From an uncultured Clostridia bacterium (lineage in GTDB: Bacteria; Bacillota; Clostridia; Christensenellales; Borkfalkiaceae), in the NCBI GenBank assembly GCA_934271065.1, contig CAKQQQ010000005.1, positions 62,001 to 126,000 of the forward strand: DNA of 64,000 nt, written 5' to 3'. The notes beneath the pieces are model-generated. The model had not been told where the DNA came from, ran no database searches, and worked only from the letters and a program-made list of their open reading frames with translations. Positions 17,652 through 25,430 of the stretch are shown here, piece after piece; position 1 is the first letter of the stretch, and the number at the start of each line of letters is the position of its first letter. The translations under genes and the position numbers were made by a program.

Positions 17652-18212
17652 TCAGTCAGTTGCGTTTTTTAGTTTTCTTTTAATTCGCTGCAAAGCGTTG
17701 TCCACTTTCTTTTCGTTGCCGCGTACGGCGTCGGCGATTTCCGCGTAAGACATTCCTTCGAGATAGTGCCTAAGTACCGTCCGCTCGGACGCGGAAAGGT
17801 TTTTTTCGAGCCTGTCGCGAAGTTCGGTCGCCGACTCGTCGAGTATGACTTTATCGAGCGGAGTGTCGGTCGAATAAACGCCGAGACATTCCGCAAGCGA
17901 CACCGCGCCGTTAAGCGGTTCTTGCCCCTTGCGCGTGGCGCGCGTAACGGCGGTTTTTATCTTGTTCTCGATACACACCGCGGCAAAAGTGGCAAAACTC
18001 GCCCCGCCGTTTTCAGAATAACCGTCCGCCGCCTTCAGTAAGCCGAGCGTGCCTTCCTGAATCAGATCGTCGCCGTCGCCGCCGACGAGAAAGTACGCGC
18101 GCGATATTCTCTTTACTAAATTCCTATACCGCCCGAACAGTTCTTCGAAAGCGTCGCCGTCGCCCGACCTATACATTTCTATAAGTCGGTTATCGTCAAG
18201 TTCGTTATACAT
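17652..18212 (-). CDS. sigH: RNA polymerase sigma-70 family factor, SigH (Spo0H) type
   Basis: 186 residues. Region 2 runs about 10-80, with the core-binding FEELFGRYRNLVKRISRAYF and the promoter-melting segment GDDLIQEGTLGLLKAADGY. Region 4 runs about 130-180, with LSASERTVLRHYLEGMSYAEIADAVRGNEKKV. The position after mrnC and rlmB is the standard place of sigH in Firmicutes, which together with size supports transition/sporulation-onset sigma rather than another small sigma factor. It is about 30 residues shorter than the usual SigH (about 215). The start overlaps the rlmB stop by eight bases. Downstream dnaX follows after 13 bases. Confidence 0.85.
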   Translation of the reverse strand: MYNELDDNRLIEMYRSGDGDAFEELFGRYRNLVKRISRAYFLVGGDGDDLIQEGTLGLLKAADGYSENGGASFATFAAVCIENKIKTAVTRATRKGQEPLNGAVSLAECLGVYSTDTPLDKVILDESATELRDRLEKNLSASERTVLRHYLEGMSYAEIADAVRGNEKKVDNALQRIKRKLKNATD

Positions 18213-18930
18213 TTTTGCGTTGACGCAGGGCTTCGAAAACGCCTATTCCGCACGCGACGGACGCGTTAAGCGAGTTGACCTGCCCGTACATAGGTATCGA
18301 GACGTGCGCGTCGCATTTCTTGCGCGTGAGTTCGTTCACGCCCGAATCTTCGCCGCCGATTACCATACATATTCTGCCCGTGAGTTCGTTTTTGTAAATA
18401 TCGCTTCCGCCGAGTTCGAGCGCGTACGCCCAGAAACCCGCTTTCTTTATAGCGTCGAGCGCGGAATTAAGGTTGGTAACGCGCGCTATTTTAAGGTGGT
18501 TCGCGCTGCCTTCGGATATACGCATAACCGCGTCGGTAACGCTCGCGCTGCGGCGTTTGCCGATAATCAGCCCGTCTACGCCCGCACATTCGCAAACCCT
18601 TATCACGCTGCCCAGATTGTGCGGGTCTTCAACCCCGTCGAGCATAACGAGAAACGCGTCGCCCTTATCCGCCGCCGCGGTCAGAATATCGTCGAGTTCG
18701 GCGTATTTATAGTCGGAAACGTAAGCGATAAAGCCCTGATGTCTTCTGCCCGCGCTTTCTTTGTCAAGCACGGACTTGTCCGCGAACTGATATTTCGCGC
18801 CCGAAGATTTTATTACGTTCAGCAGGTTTTTGCTCTCTTCGTCGCGCAACCCGTTGGCGATAAGAATTTTGTCTATGGTTTTCTTGCTTCTGAGTAATTC
18901 CCTTACGGAATTTTTGCCTTCGATTTTCAT
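18205..18930 (-). CDS. rlmB: 23S rRNA (guanosine-2'-O-)-methyltransferase, SpoU/TrmH family
   Basis: 241 residues from the ATG at 18930 (an open frame continues upstream inside mrnC but is only its shadow). The N-terminus MKIEGKNSVRELLRSKKTIDKI is the small RNA-binding domain, and the SPOUT knot motifs are LDGVEDPHNLGSVIRVCECAG (about 105-125), ICMVIGGEDSGVNELTRKKC (about 188-207) and SIPMYGQVNSLNASVACGIG (about 212-231). It methylates ribose of a guanosine in 23S rRNA. The start overlaps mrnC by four bases (ATGA) and the end overlaps sigH by eight. Confidence 0.93.
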   Translation of the reverse strand: MKIEGKNSVRELLRSKKTIDKILIANGLRDEESKNLLNVIKSSGAKYQFADKSVLDKESAGRRHQGFIAYVSDYKYAELDDILTAAADKGDAFLVMLDGVEDPHNLGSVIRVCECAGVDGLIIGKRRSASVTDAVMRISEGSANHLKIARVTNLNSALDAIKKAGFWAYALELGGSDIYKNELTGRICMVIGGEDSGVNELTRKKCDAHVSIPMYGQVNSLNASVACGIGVFEALRQRKNV

Positions 18931-19331
18931 TGCAGTTCGTTCTCCGCGTAATTTAAGATTTCGTCGAGTCTGTCGTGTTTGCCGATCAGGTACAGATAAC
19001 CTATTACCGCTTCCAAACCCGTAGACGCGTTGTAATCGGCTACGCTTGCGTGTTTGGCTCTGGTCGGTTTTTTGGCGTTTCGCGCGCGGCGGAAAATATC
19101 CTTTTCTTCGTCGGTAAAAACGCTTTCGAGTTTTTCCGAAAGCCTTGCCTGCGCGGCGGCGCATACCACGCCCGCCGATAGTTTGTTAAGATCGCCCGCC
19201 TTGTAATCTTTCGCCGCGACGAGAGATTTTCTCACGAACAGCGAATACACCGCGTCGCCCACGAATGCGAGCGCGACGGGATTGATTCTTTCGACCTTTT
19301 CCGCAGAAAGATTTTCGTCATACTTCAACAT
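18927..19331 (-). CDS. mrnC: Mini-ribonuclease 3
   Basis: 134 residues from the ATG at 19331. Double-strand-specific RNase lacking the RNA-binding domain, used in 23S rRNA maturation. The RNase III signature is NPVALAFVGDAVYSLFVRKSL, with the catalytic Asp in GDAVY and the second acidic site near STGLEAVIGYLYLIG. A longer frame with a TTG start at 19367 is rejected because that codon is part of the -35 box. The predicted transcription start is within one base of the ATG, so the message is probably leaderless. It is the first gene of the six-gene run to recR. Confidence 0.88.
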   Translation of the reverse strand: MLKYDENLSAEKVERINPVALAFVGDAVYSLFVRKSLVAAKDYKAGDLNKLSAGVVCAAAQARLSEKLESVFTDEEKDIFRRARNAKKPTRAKHASVADYNASTGLEAVIGYLYLIGKHDRLDEILNYAENELQ

Positions 19332-19338
19332 AGTAAAC

Positions 19339-19367
19339 ATTATATCACAAACGGCAAAATAAATCAA
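19339..19367 (-). promoter_or_regulatory. Promoter of the mrnC-rlmB-sigH-dnaX-ybaB-recR operon
   Basis: TTGATT-N17-TATAAT on the minus strand. The ATG of mrnC begins eight bases after the -10 hexamer, leaving no room for a ribosome-binding site. Confidence 0.7.
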
Positions 19368-19370
19368 TCA

Positions 19371-19415
19371 AATAAAGCGGCGGCGAACGGAAAATCCGTT
19401 CGCCGCCGCTTTATT
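19371..19415 (-). terminator. Terminator of the spoIIR-sleB-ypeB-ylmC unit
   Basis: Perfect 21-bp arms with an AAA loop. The TAA stop of the ylmC gene lies within the stem, and the downstream flank merges into the mrnC promoter. Confidence 0.85.
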
Positions 19416-19689
19416 CTTCGTCGGTCTCCGCCTGCGCGGCAAGCCTTGCCTCGCAGGCGTTTTCGCGCAGTCGCACGAGTATGGCGTCGTCGCCGATTTT
19501 CTCCACGCAGCAGAAGTTGATTATCAGTTCCGACGAGCGGAAAAACGAATTTTTCTTGCCCGGAACGATTATCGCCTTTACCTTGCCTTCGGGATAAGTG
19601 AACGCGACGTCGCTGACCTTACCCAAATCCCTGCCGTCAAGCACGTTGACGACGTTCTTTTTCTTTAATTCGCCGTAACTCGTTTCCAT
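19411..19689 (-). CDS. YlmC/YmxH family PRC-barrel protein
   Basis: 92 residues from the ATG at 19689 (an in-frame GTG four codons earlier is possible). A single PRC-barrel domain: NVLDGRDLGKVSDVAFTYPEGKVKAII, then an extended strand GKKNSFFRSSELIINF and VEKIGDDAILVRL. Proteins of this family are found in spore formers; their exact role is unsettled. AGGTG lies about nine bases before the ATG. It follows ypeB at about 60 bases and ends in the terminator, so it is likely read with the germination genes. Confidence 0.85.
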   Translation of the reverse strand: METSYGELKKKNVVNVLDGRDLGKVSDVAFTYPEGKVKAIIVPGKKNSFFRSSELIINFCCVEKIGDDAILVRLRENACEARLAAQAETDEE

Positions 19690-19750
19690 AACACCTGACA
19701 CCTACCGTCTGTATTATGTTATTCGGCTTCGGGGCGAATTATGCCGATTT

Positions 19751-21484
19751 TTATACCAGAAGTCTGCCTTCGCGCGTGTCGACGACCTTGTAGATTCTGA
19801 TTTCGGAAAGAGTATCCGCGTCGACGTAGACGTAATACTCGTCTTCGCCCGACGTACCTATAAACTCGTACGCCCTTTTTTCTTTTCCGTTGCCGACGGG
19901 AACGATCGCCCTGCCGCGCGCTACCACGTTTACGGTTTCGCTCACCTTCGCTTCGGCTTCGGCAATCGTCTTTTCGGCGACGAATCCGCCGCGCGCGACG
20001 TGGTTGAGATAATACTCTTCCGCGTCCATCGCGGTTACTCTGCCCGTCTCGCGGCAGACCGTGAGTTTGACGAGATCGGTATACGCGACGACTCCGTCGC
20101 GCTCGTACGCGTAATTGAAATATTCCGTTCCGTCCGTCGAATAATTCCATACGAGTTTCATTCCCTTAAACCCGATCTTCGCCAGAAACTCTTCCGCGCC
20201 GCGCGTCGCTCCGTCTTCGCTTATCTTCTCTTCGCCGCAGGTCTTGCTTGCGAGAAATGACAATAACTTGCCGCCGTTTACCGAATACTGCGCGAAAACG
20301 TCGCCGCACTCGGTCGTCGCAAGCACGTTGTAACGGTCGATTTTAACGTCTTCGGCAACCGAAGTCGTCTCGATTTTTTTAACGCCGTAGTCCGCGAAGT
20401 CGCGACGAAAATTCTCTTCCGCCTGCGCCTTGCTTATCTTTTCGCCGCTTAAACCTTTCGGTCTGATTGCGTCAAGCCCGTCGGAAAACGGTCCGTCGTA
20501 TATCATCTGAGGATAGTCCGCCGCCGATTCTTCGAGCCTGCCGAACCGTTTAATTATAACGTCTTCGGCGTTGTTGTCGGCAAGATTTTTGAAGTCGTAA
20601 TTTTCGCCGATCGAATCCGCAAGCGCGGACAACGCCGTTTTAAGATTACGGTTTATCTCGTACAGCCCGCGCAGGTCGCTCATATCCTTTTCCGTCAATC
20701 TTTCCCCGCTTATAAGTCGGTTATTAAGGTATTTGGCGTAATCGCCGACCTGATTGACGTACTTTGAAGTATAGAATTTGGATTCGTCCGCAATCGGCAA
20801 TTGCGTCAGCGCGGAATCGGCGAGATTGCTTTTAAGCGAGAGTTCGCAAAGCAGTCTCTGTCTGCCGCCGTCGTCGGTCGAAACGAAGATTTTGGACATA
20901 TCCGTCTCCATACCGTCCACGAACCCGACGAAATCGTAAAAACTGCGCGCGGCGGTAGCGGAAGCGTCCGCAGCCGGGTGTCTGCCGAAATTCCGCCCCG
21001 ACAGTTGCGCCGTTAAAAGCGTGGCGAGTATAAGCGTCGCGCAGGAGAGCGTCGCAACCGCCGCAATCCAGCCGCCTACGCCCTTTTTACCGTTCGCGCT
21101 TTTCTCGGCTTTTTTCGCTATGCGCCTTGCTCTTTTTTCCGCGACGCGCCGCCTTTTCGCGGCTGCCTTTTCGGCTTTTACGGCTTTTCTTTTCTCGGCA
21201 TTCGTCTTTCTCTTTTCTTCGCCGAGCAATTTTGCCGCCCGTCGCTCTTCCTTGTCGGCTTGCTTTTTCTCTTTTGCGGCTTGCCTTTCGATAAGTTTTT
21301 TGACCGCCGCTTCTTCGCGTTTTTCACGCGCCGTAACGCCGTCTGCCGCCGCGCTTTCGGTCGCGCGCTTTTTCTTTACGGGCTTTACCGCCGCGGAAGA
21401 AGCGGCGCGCGGTTTCGCCGTCTTTTCGTCCGCGATCTTTTCAACCTTGTTCAACGCCGCGTCTTTTCTTTTTTCGTTTTCCAT
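19751..21484 (-). CDS. ypeB: Germination protein YpeB with a long basic N-terminal extension
   Basis: Partner and stabiliser of the cortex-lytic enzyme SleB, in the spore. 577 residues. Residues 1-135 are a highly charged Lys/Arg/Glu/Ala stretch, predicted helical, facing the cytoplasm. One membrane segment follows at about 137-161 (IAAVATLSCATLILATLLT). The outer part (165-577) has the YpeB N-domain and PepSY-like repeats near LDAIRPKGLSGEKISKAQAE, YSVNGGKLLSFLA and RETGRVTAMDAEEYYLNH. Usual YpeB is about 450 residues with the membrane segment near the N-terminus, so the extension is the odd part. It starts 10 bases after sleB, the classic pair. Confidence 0.9.
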   Translation of the reverse strand: MENEKRKDAALNKVEKIADEKTAKPRAASSAAVKPVKKKRATESAAADGVTAREKREEAAVKKLIERQAAKEKKQADKEERRAAKLLGEEKRKTNAEKRKAVKAEKAAAKRRRVAEKRARRIAKKAEKSANGKKGVGGWIAAVATLSCATLILATLLTAQLSGRNFGRHPAADASATAARSFYDFVGFVDGMETDMSKIFVSTDDGGRQRLLCELSLKSNLADSALTQLPIADESKFYTSKYVNQVGDYAKYLNNRLISGERLTEKDMSDLRGLYEINRNLKTALSALADSIGENYDFKNLADNNAEDVIIKRFGRLEESAADYPQMIYDGPFSDGLDAIRPKGLSGEKISKAQAEENFRRDFADYGVKKIETTSVAEDVKIDRYNVLATTECGDVFAQYSVNGGKLLSFLASKTCGEEKISEDGATRGAEEFLAKIGFKGMKLVWNYSTDGTEYFNYAYERDGVVAYTDLVKLTVCRETGRVTAMDAEEYYLNHVARGGFVAEKTIAEAEAKVSETVNVVARGRAIVPVGNGKEKRAYEFIGTSGEDEYYVYVDADTLSEIRIYKVVDTREGRLLV

Positions 21485-21494
21485 ATATACCCCC

Positions 21495-22214
21495 TTACAG
21501 CGCGAAGACGTGTTTACCTATCGTAACCACGGTCTTTCTCGAAAAAATCCACTTGCTCGTCGCCACCGACGGGTTGTAATAGTACAGACTTCCGTAAGAC
21601 GGATCCCAGCCGTTCATAGCGTCTTTAGCCGCGGACAGCGCGGAAGCGTCGGGCGACAGACCTATCTGCCCGTCCGCCACGCAGGTAAACGCGTACGGCT
21701 GATAAATCACGCCCGATATGGTGTTCGGAAAGGACGGGCTTTTAACTCTGTTCAGCACCACCGCGCCGACGGCGACTTTGCCCGAATACGTCTCGCCCCT
21801 TGCTTCGGCGTGAATGAGCCGAGCGAGCAATTGAGTATCGGAACTCGTGTACGACGAGCCTTTCGACGACGTTCCGCCGCCCGACAGACCGAGCGCGGCG
21901 AGCGTTTTCGCGCCGACTATTCCGTCCGCGGACAGCCCGTTTTTACGCTGAAAGGATATTACGGCTTTTTTGGTAGCCGCGCCGAACACGCCGTCGACTT
22001 TGCCGGAGTAATACCCCCAACGTTTTAGTTTTTGCTGGATACGCTTTACCGTATCGCCCCTGTTTCCCTGCCTTATCGCCGCCGCCCCGACGAATACGTT
22101 TTCGCCGTAGGTTACGGTGCGGTTTCCGACGGCGGCGTTCGCCGCCGCGCCCACCGCACCGACGAGACTTGCAGCCAGCACGGCGCACGCAAGCGCTTTG
22201 ATCTTTTTGTTCAT
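21495..22214 (-). CDS. sleB: Spore cortex-lytic enzyme SleB
   Basis: 239 residues. Signal peptide MNKKIKALACAVLAASLVG (cut near ANA, about 28). A peptidoglycan-binding domain spans about 50-110 (IQQKLKRWGYYSGKVDGVFG, then AVISFQRKNGLSADGIVG). The hydrolase domain spans about 128-239, with the catalytic Glu in LLARLIHAEARGE and the family motif GKVAVGAVVLNRVKSPSFPN. It is a lytic transglycosylase that degrades cortex peptidoglycan at germination. GGGAGGAAA precedes the ATG. It is read with ypeB and probably spoIIR. Confidence 0.95.
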   Translation of the reverse strand: MNKKIKALACAVLAASLVGAVGAAANAAVGNRTVTYGENVFVGAAAIRQGNRGDTVKRIQQKLKRWGYYSGKVDGVFGAATKKAVISFQRKNGLSADGIVGAKTLAALGLSGGGTSSKGSSYTSSDTQLLARLIHAEARGETYSGKVAVGAVVLNRVKSPSFPNTISGVIYQPYAFTCVADGQIGLSPDASALSAAKDAMNGWDPSYGSLYYYNPSVATSKWIFSRKTVVTIGKHVFAL

Positions 22215-22245
22215 CGAATAAATTTCCTCCCCGTATCTCTGCCCG

Positions 22246-22785
22246 TCACTTTTTGCGCGCGTTAAAATTCCGTATGATTTCCGCTATCTTGGATCGGTAA
22301 ATCGGCTTCGCGCCCGAAAAGCACAGCGGCGGATAAACCACGCACCACCAGTTGTCGCCTTCGCCTTTGCCGAGCGAGACTATAAGCGCGTCGTAATACC
22401 CGCCGTTAAACACTTCTCCGTCGTAAACGCGAGTGGGAAACTTCTCGTTATACACCCCGATTTTCGTCTTATAGGCAAAGTTATTCGCTTTAAGAACGTC
22501 GTCGGAAGCACTTTCGAGTTCGCTTATTATCCGCTTTATCTTTTTTACCGCTTCGGTTTTGTCCCGACACTCCGCCGCGATCGGGGCGAGTTTATCGACC
22601 AGAACGTCGCGGACGAGATATTTAACCCGCTGATCGTCTTCGGAGTTCGAGTTTGCCCTGACGTGTATGCGCAGATATTCGGTCTTTTTCACGCTCGCGC
22701 CGCAAAACGCGCAGGATACGCTTAAAAGTATTATGAATATCGGCAAAAAACTTATGCAACAAATTTTCAACGCTTTTCTTTTCAT
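22246..22785 (-). CDS. spoIIR: Stage II sporulation protein R
   Basis: 179 residues. Secreted from the forespore to trigger SpoIIGA and sigma-E activation in the mother cell. Signal/anchor segment at about 10-30 (CISFLPIFIILLSVSCAFCG). The family motif LRIHVRANSNSEDDQRVKYLVRD is at about 38-60, and NWWCVVYPPLCF (about 146-157) is the most conserved end motif. The start has no strong Shine-Dalgarno site. It lies 180 bases after ispE behind a strong terminator, so it needs its own promoter. Placement ahead of sleB-ypeB groups forespore-expressed genes together. Confidence 0.93.
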   Translation of the reverse strand: MKRKALKICCISFLPIFIILLSVSCAFCGASVKKTEYLRIHVRANSNSEDDQRVKYLVRDVLVDKLAPIAAECRDKTEAVKKIKRIISELESASDDVLKANNFAYKTKIGVYNEKFPTRVYDGEVFNGGYYDALIVSLGKGEGDNWWCVVYPPLCFSGAKPIYRSKIAEIIRNFNARKK

Positions 22786-22805
22786 ATATAATACCGTAAT
22801 ACGAT

Positions 22806-22834
22806 TTTATTCGCCGCGGCTTTCGTCGGTAAAC
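22806..22834 (-). promoter_or_regulatory. Possible forespore (sigma-F/G-like) promoter of spoIIR
   Basis: GTTTA-N14-GGCGAATAAA on the minus strand resembles the GYATA / GGnnAnAnTR consensus but with mismatches and a slightly short spacer. A weak vegetative match (TTTACC-N18-TAAAAT) overlaps it. The known sigma-F dependence of spoIIR elsewhere supports the first reading. Confidence 0.3.
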
Positions 22835-22886
22835 GAAACCCCGCCGCGGCGTTCGATAAACACATTATCGACAGCCGCGGCGGGGG
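22830..22886 (-). terminator. Terminator after ispE
   Basis: CCCCGCCGCGG (22839-22849) pairs with 22875-22885, and TCGATAA pairs with TTATCGA inside it; on the minus strand TTTCGTTT follows. Confidence 0.85.
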
Positions 22887-22964
22887 TTATACCACACGCA
22901 ACGTTATATATTGAAAAATATGAAAACTTCCGTTTGCCGGACAAAAAACGAAACCGACGCGATA

Positions 22965-23822
22965 TTATTCGTACCTTGGAACGAATTTCACGACTTCGCA
23001 ATCCGCGCCGTCGCTTTTAAGTTTGCTCGCCGCCCATTCGCAGAGTTCTTTCGTCTCGTACAGCGCGAACACGCACGAGCCGCTGCCCGTAACCGCGTAC
23101 GCCGACGGCGAAAGTCGTCTGAGTCTGTCAAGGTTGACGGTAATTTCGGGGTTGAGTTTTTCCGCCGCCGCCGTAAGCCCGTTGCTTACGGTTTTGCAAA
23201 GCGCGTAAAAATCGCCCTTCTCAACCGCTCTCACGGCGGCGGCGTTATCCGCTTTGTTATATTCGACGGTGGTCTCGTCGAACGCCGCGTAGCAGTCCTT
23301 TGCGGACACTCCGTTTTCGGCGTAAACTATCACGGCGTAACCGTCGAGATCCCTTTCGCAAGGCGTAACGATTTCGCCGCGACCGCGTATTCTCGCCGTT
23401 CCGCCGCATAGCATATAACCGCAGTCGCTGCCGAGCGCGTCCGCAATCGGTTTAATATCGCCGTCCGTACCGAACAGTTTTTTCAGCGCGCGGAGTACGC
23501 CCGACACGTCCGCAGACGAGCCGCCCAAGCCGCCGCCTATCGCTATCCGCTTTTTCACTTCGAGATCGAAGCCGCCGCAACCGAACCGTTCCTTGAACGC
23601 GCAAGCCGCCTTATAGGCGTTGTTTTCGCTTTGTTTCACGTCGTATTCGCCAAGCCCCGTCATAGTGAATTTTATGGCGTCGTCTTTGCGCGTTCTGACC
23701 GTGATTTCGTCGTAAAGCCCGACCGTCGTAACGAGACTGTCTATCGGGTGCCAACCGTTTTCTTTTCTGCCTACGTTAAGCGTAAGATTTATTTTCGCGT
23801 AAGTTTTTAATTTTACCTTCAT
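22965..23822 (-). CDS. ispE: 4-diphosphocytidyl-2-C-methyl-D-erythritol kinase
   Basis: ATP-dependent step of the MEP isoprenoid pathway. 285 residues, GHMP kinase fold. AYAKINLTLNVGRKENGWHPIDSL-type start (motif 1; Lys and Asn contacts, about 7-30), the ATP loop IGGGLGGSSADVSGVL (about 91-106) and the C-terminal YAVTGSGSCVFALY (about 253-266). It begins 21 bases after the SipL-like gene, so the two are probably co-transcribed, and ends at the strong hairpin before spoIIR. Confidence 0.95.
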   Translation of the reverse strand: MKVKLKTYAKINLTLNVGRKENGWHPIDSLVTTVGLYDEITVRTRKDDAIKFTMTGLGEYDVKQSENNAYKAACAFKERFGCGGFDLEVKKRIAIGGGLGGSSADVSGVLRALKKLFGTDGDIKPIADALGSDCGYMLCGGTARIRGRGEIVTPCERDLDGYAVIVYAENGVSAKDCYAAFDETTVEYNKADNAAAVRAVEKGDFYALCKTVSNGLTAAAEKLNPEITVNLDRLRRLSPSAYAVTGSGSCVFALYETKELCEWAASKLKSDGADCEVVKFVPRYE

Positions 23823-23843
23823 ACGTTTTGTCGTGACGCGGTT

Positions 23844-25313
23844 TTACACCGTCTTTCTTCTGTAAACGAGTATTCTTTCGTCGCCGCCGAGCGGAAAATT
23901 CAGGTCGGGGTTAAGCGCGGCGATTTCGGACTCGGTAAGCCCCAGCCGCTTGGCAATATCCCACGATTCGTCTCCGCGTTGCGGTATGTAAACGCTTATC
24001 GCGCACTCGTTTTTCTTTCTTTCGCCGACCGATTCCGCGCGCGACACGCGTTCGGTTTTTTCCACCGTATACCTGCGGTAACGAATGCCCGCAGAGTATT
24101 CGAGTTCGATCGCGCCGTTTCTTATCCGCGCGTTAAGCCCGCACAGAACCACCGAAGTTACGCGCGCGTCTTTACAGTCGTTTATCTCCGTAGAGAACGG
24201 CGCTTCAACCTGCTCGCACGACACGCCGTTATCCGCGTTACGGAACGCCACGTCGGCTCTGACGCTGCCGTTTATCGCTATTCCGTTTTCGGTTTTTTCG
24301 ACGTTGAATACGGTCAGGCGTTCGCCGAGCGCGCCTATTATTCTCGCGCCGTCGGGCGCGGCGACCGAAGACGCGAACACTACGCGATCTTCTTTATATA
24401 TCTCTTCGTCGAACTTTTCCACGGCGAACTCTTCGCGCGTGAGCGTAATTTCGTCCGTGAGCGAGTACGCGTCGGTAACGAGCGGTATTTCGCGCTCGCT
24501 TATCGCTTCGCCGTAAACCGAAAGGACTATCTCCGCCGAAACGCTGCTTCTGTTTTTGGTCTCGTCGGAATACGCTTTATAATTCGCGCGTTTGACGACC
24601 GCGCCGCCGCGCGCCTTCATATCCGGCAACGCGCCCACGCACGCCGCTTCGCACCTGAACGGCGTAACGCGCCGCTCCGAAGTAAACTCGTCGCCGTCGG
24701 CGGAAAGGGTTTTAAGTTCGGTAACGACTTCGCCGCTTACGATAATTCTCGAAACGCCGCTCTCCACGCTCTTTACCCGCACGCATTGCGAACGCGATAA
24801 AATCTCGCTGACGAAATACGGTATTTCAAACTCGTCGGTAACGGTAAACTCGTCTGCGGCAACGCCCGCGCTCTCGTCCGCGCTCAGCATCGTCTCTTTT
24901 ACGATAAGCCCGTTTCCGCCGACCACCGCGGCGTATTCGTCCGCCAACGAGCCTTCGCCGATAAAAGTAACCGAGCATTTAGCCGAATAATCGTCGCCGA
25001 CGCGGGTTACGCGCGCGTTATCCGCCCTGACGGTAACGAACGCGTTTTCTATCGGCAACTCGCCGCGCACTTCGGTTACGCACTCGGCTTTTTTGAACCC
25101 GTCTTCCGACAGATACGCGAACGAAAACGCCACCTGCGCCCGCGCCGCGGTAACTCCGTCTTTATTCTCCGTAGCGACCACGAACGCGTCGGCGGATACC
25201 GAAATCGACTTCTTGACTTCGTAACGCGGTTTTAGCGCGGCTTCGGCAAAAGCCCCTGTCTCCGCGCGCGTCTCCCGTCCGCATTTTATAGTCTGATATT
25301 CTGCCTGTAACAT
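23844..25313 (-). CDS. SPOCS (DUF3794) and LysM domain protein, SipL-like spore coat morphogenesis protein
   Basis: 489 residues. Most of the chain (about 30-430) is made of DUF3794/SPOCS-type beta-rich repeats, seen in ISVSADAFVVATEN, LPIENAFVTVRADN, SQCVRVKSVESGVSRIIVSG and APFSTEINDCKDARVTSVV. The C-terminus (about 440-485) is a LysM domain: VYIPQRGDESWDIAKRLGLT followed by the usual LNPDLNFPLGG. In clostridia, SipL with this layout links the SpoIVA basement layer to the coat in the mother cell. AGGAGG lies seven bases before the ATG. It is probably the first gene of a two-gene unit with ispE. There is no signal peptide, as expected of a coat protein. Confidence 0.85.
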   Translation of the reverse strand: MLQAEYQTIKCGRETRAETGAFAEAALKPRYEVKKSISVSADAFVVATENKDGVTAARAQVAFSFAYLSEDGFKKAECVTEVRGELPIENAFVTVRADNARVTRVGDDYSAKCSVTFIGEGSLADEYAAVVGGNGLIVKETMLSADESAGVAADEFTVTDEFEIPYFVSEILSRSQCVRVKSVESGVSRIIVSGEVVTELKTLSADGDEFTSERRVTPFRCEAACVGALPDMKARGGAVVKRANYKAYSDETKNRSSVSAEIVLSVYGEAISEREIPLVTDAYSLTDEITLTREEFAVEKFDEEIYKEDRVVFASSVAAPDGARIIGALGERLTVFNVEKTENGIAINGSVRADVAFRNADNGVSCEQVEAPFSTEINDCKDARVTSVVLCGLNARIRNGAIELEYSAGIRYRRYTVEKTERVSRAESVGERKKNECAISVYIPQRGDESWDIAKRLGLTESEIAALNPDLNFPLGGDERILVYRRKTV

Positions 25314-25356
25314 ATATTATACCTCCTGCGGTAACAAATCGATATAATATATGTAT

Positions 25357-25384
25357 GAAAAGCGGCGGTTATTCTACCGCCGCG
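25357..25384 (-). terminator. Short terminator after the unknown lipoprotein gene
   Basis: GCGGCGGT pairs with ACCGCCGC around a six-base loop; TTTTC follows on the minus strand. Confidence 0.65.
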
Positions 25385-25430
25385 AGTCCGAACCGCAACG
25401 CGCCGTAAGACAAGCCTACGAACCGACGGC

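Noticed and set aside
25330..25360. Mother-cell (sigma-E) promoter before the SipL-like gene, based on a CATACAT motif
   Set aside because: The -10-like motif is present but no -35 match at the right distance was found, so I do not list it as a feature.
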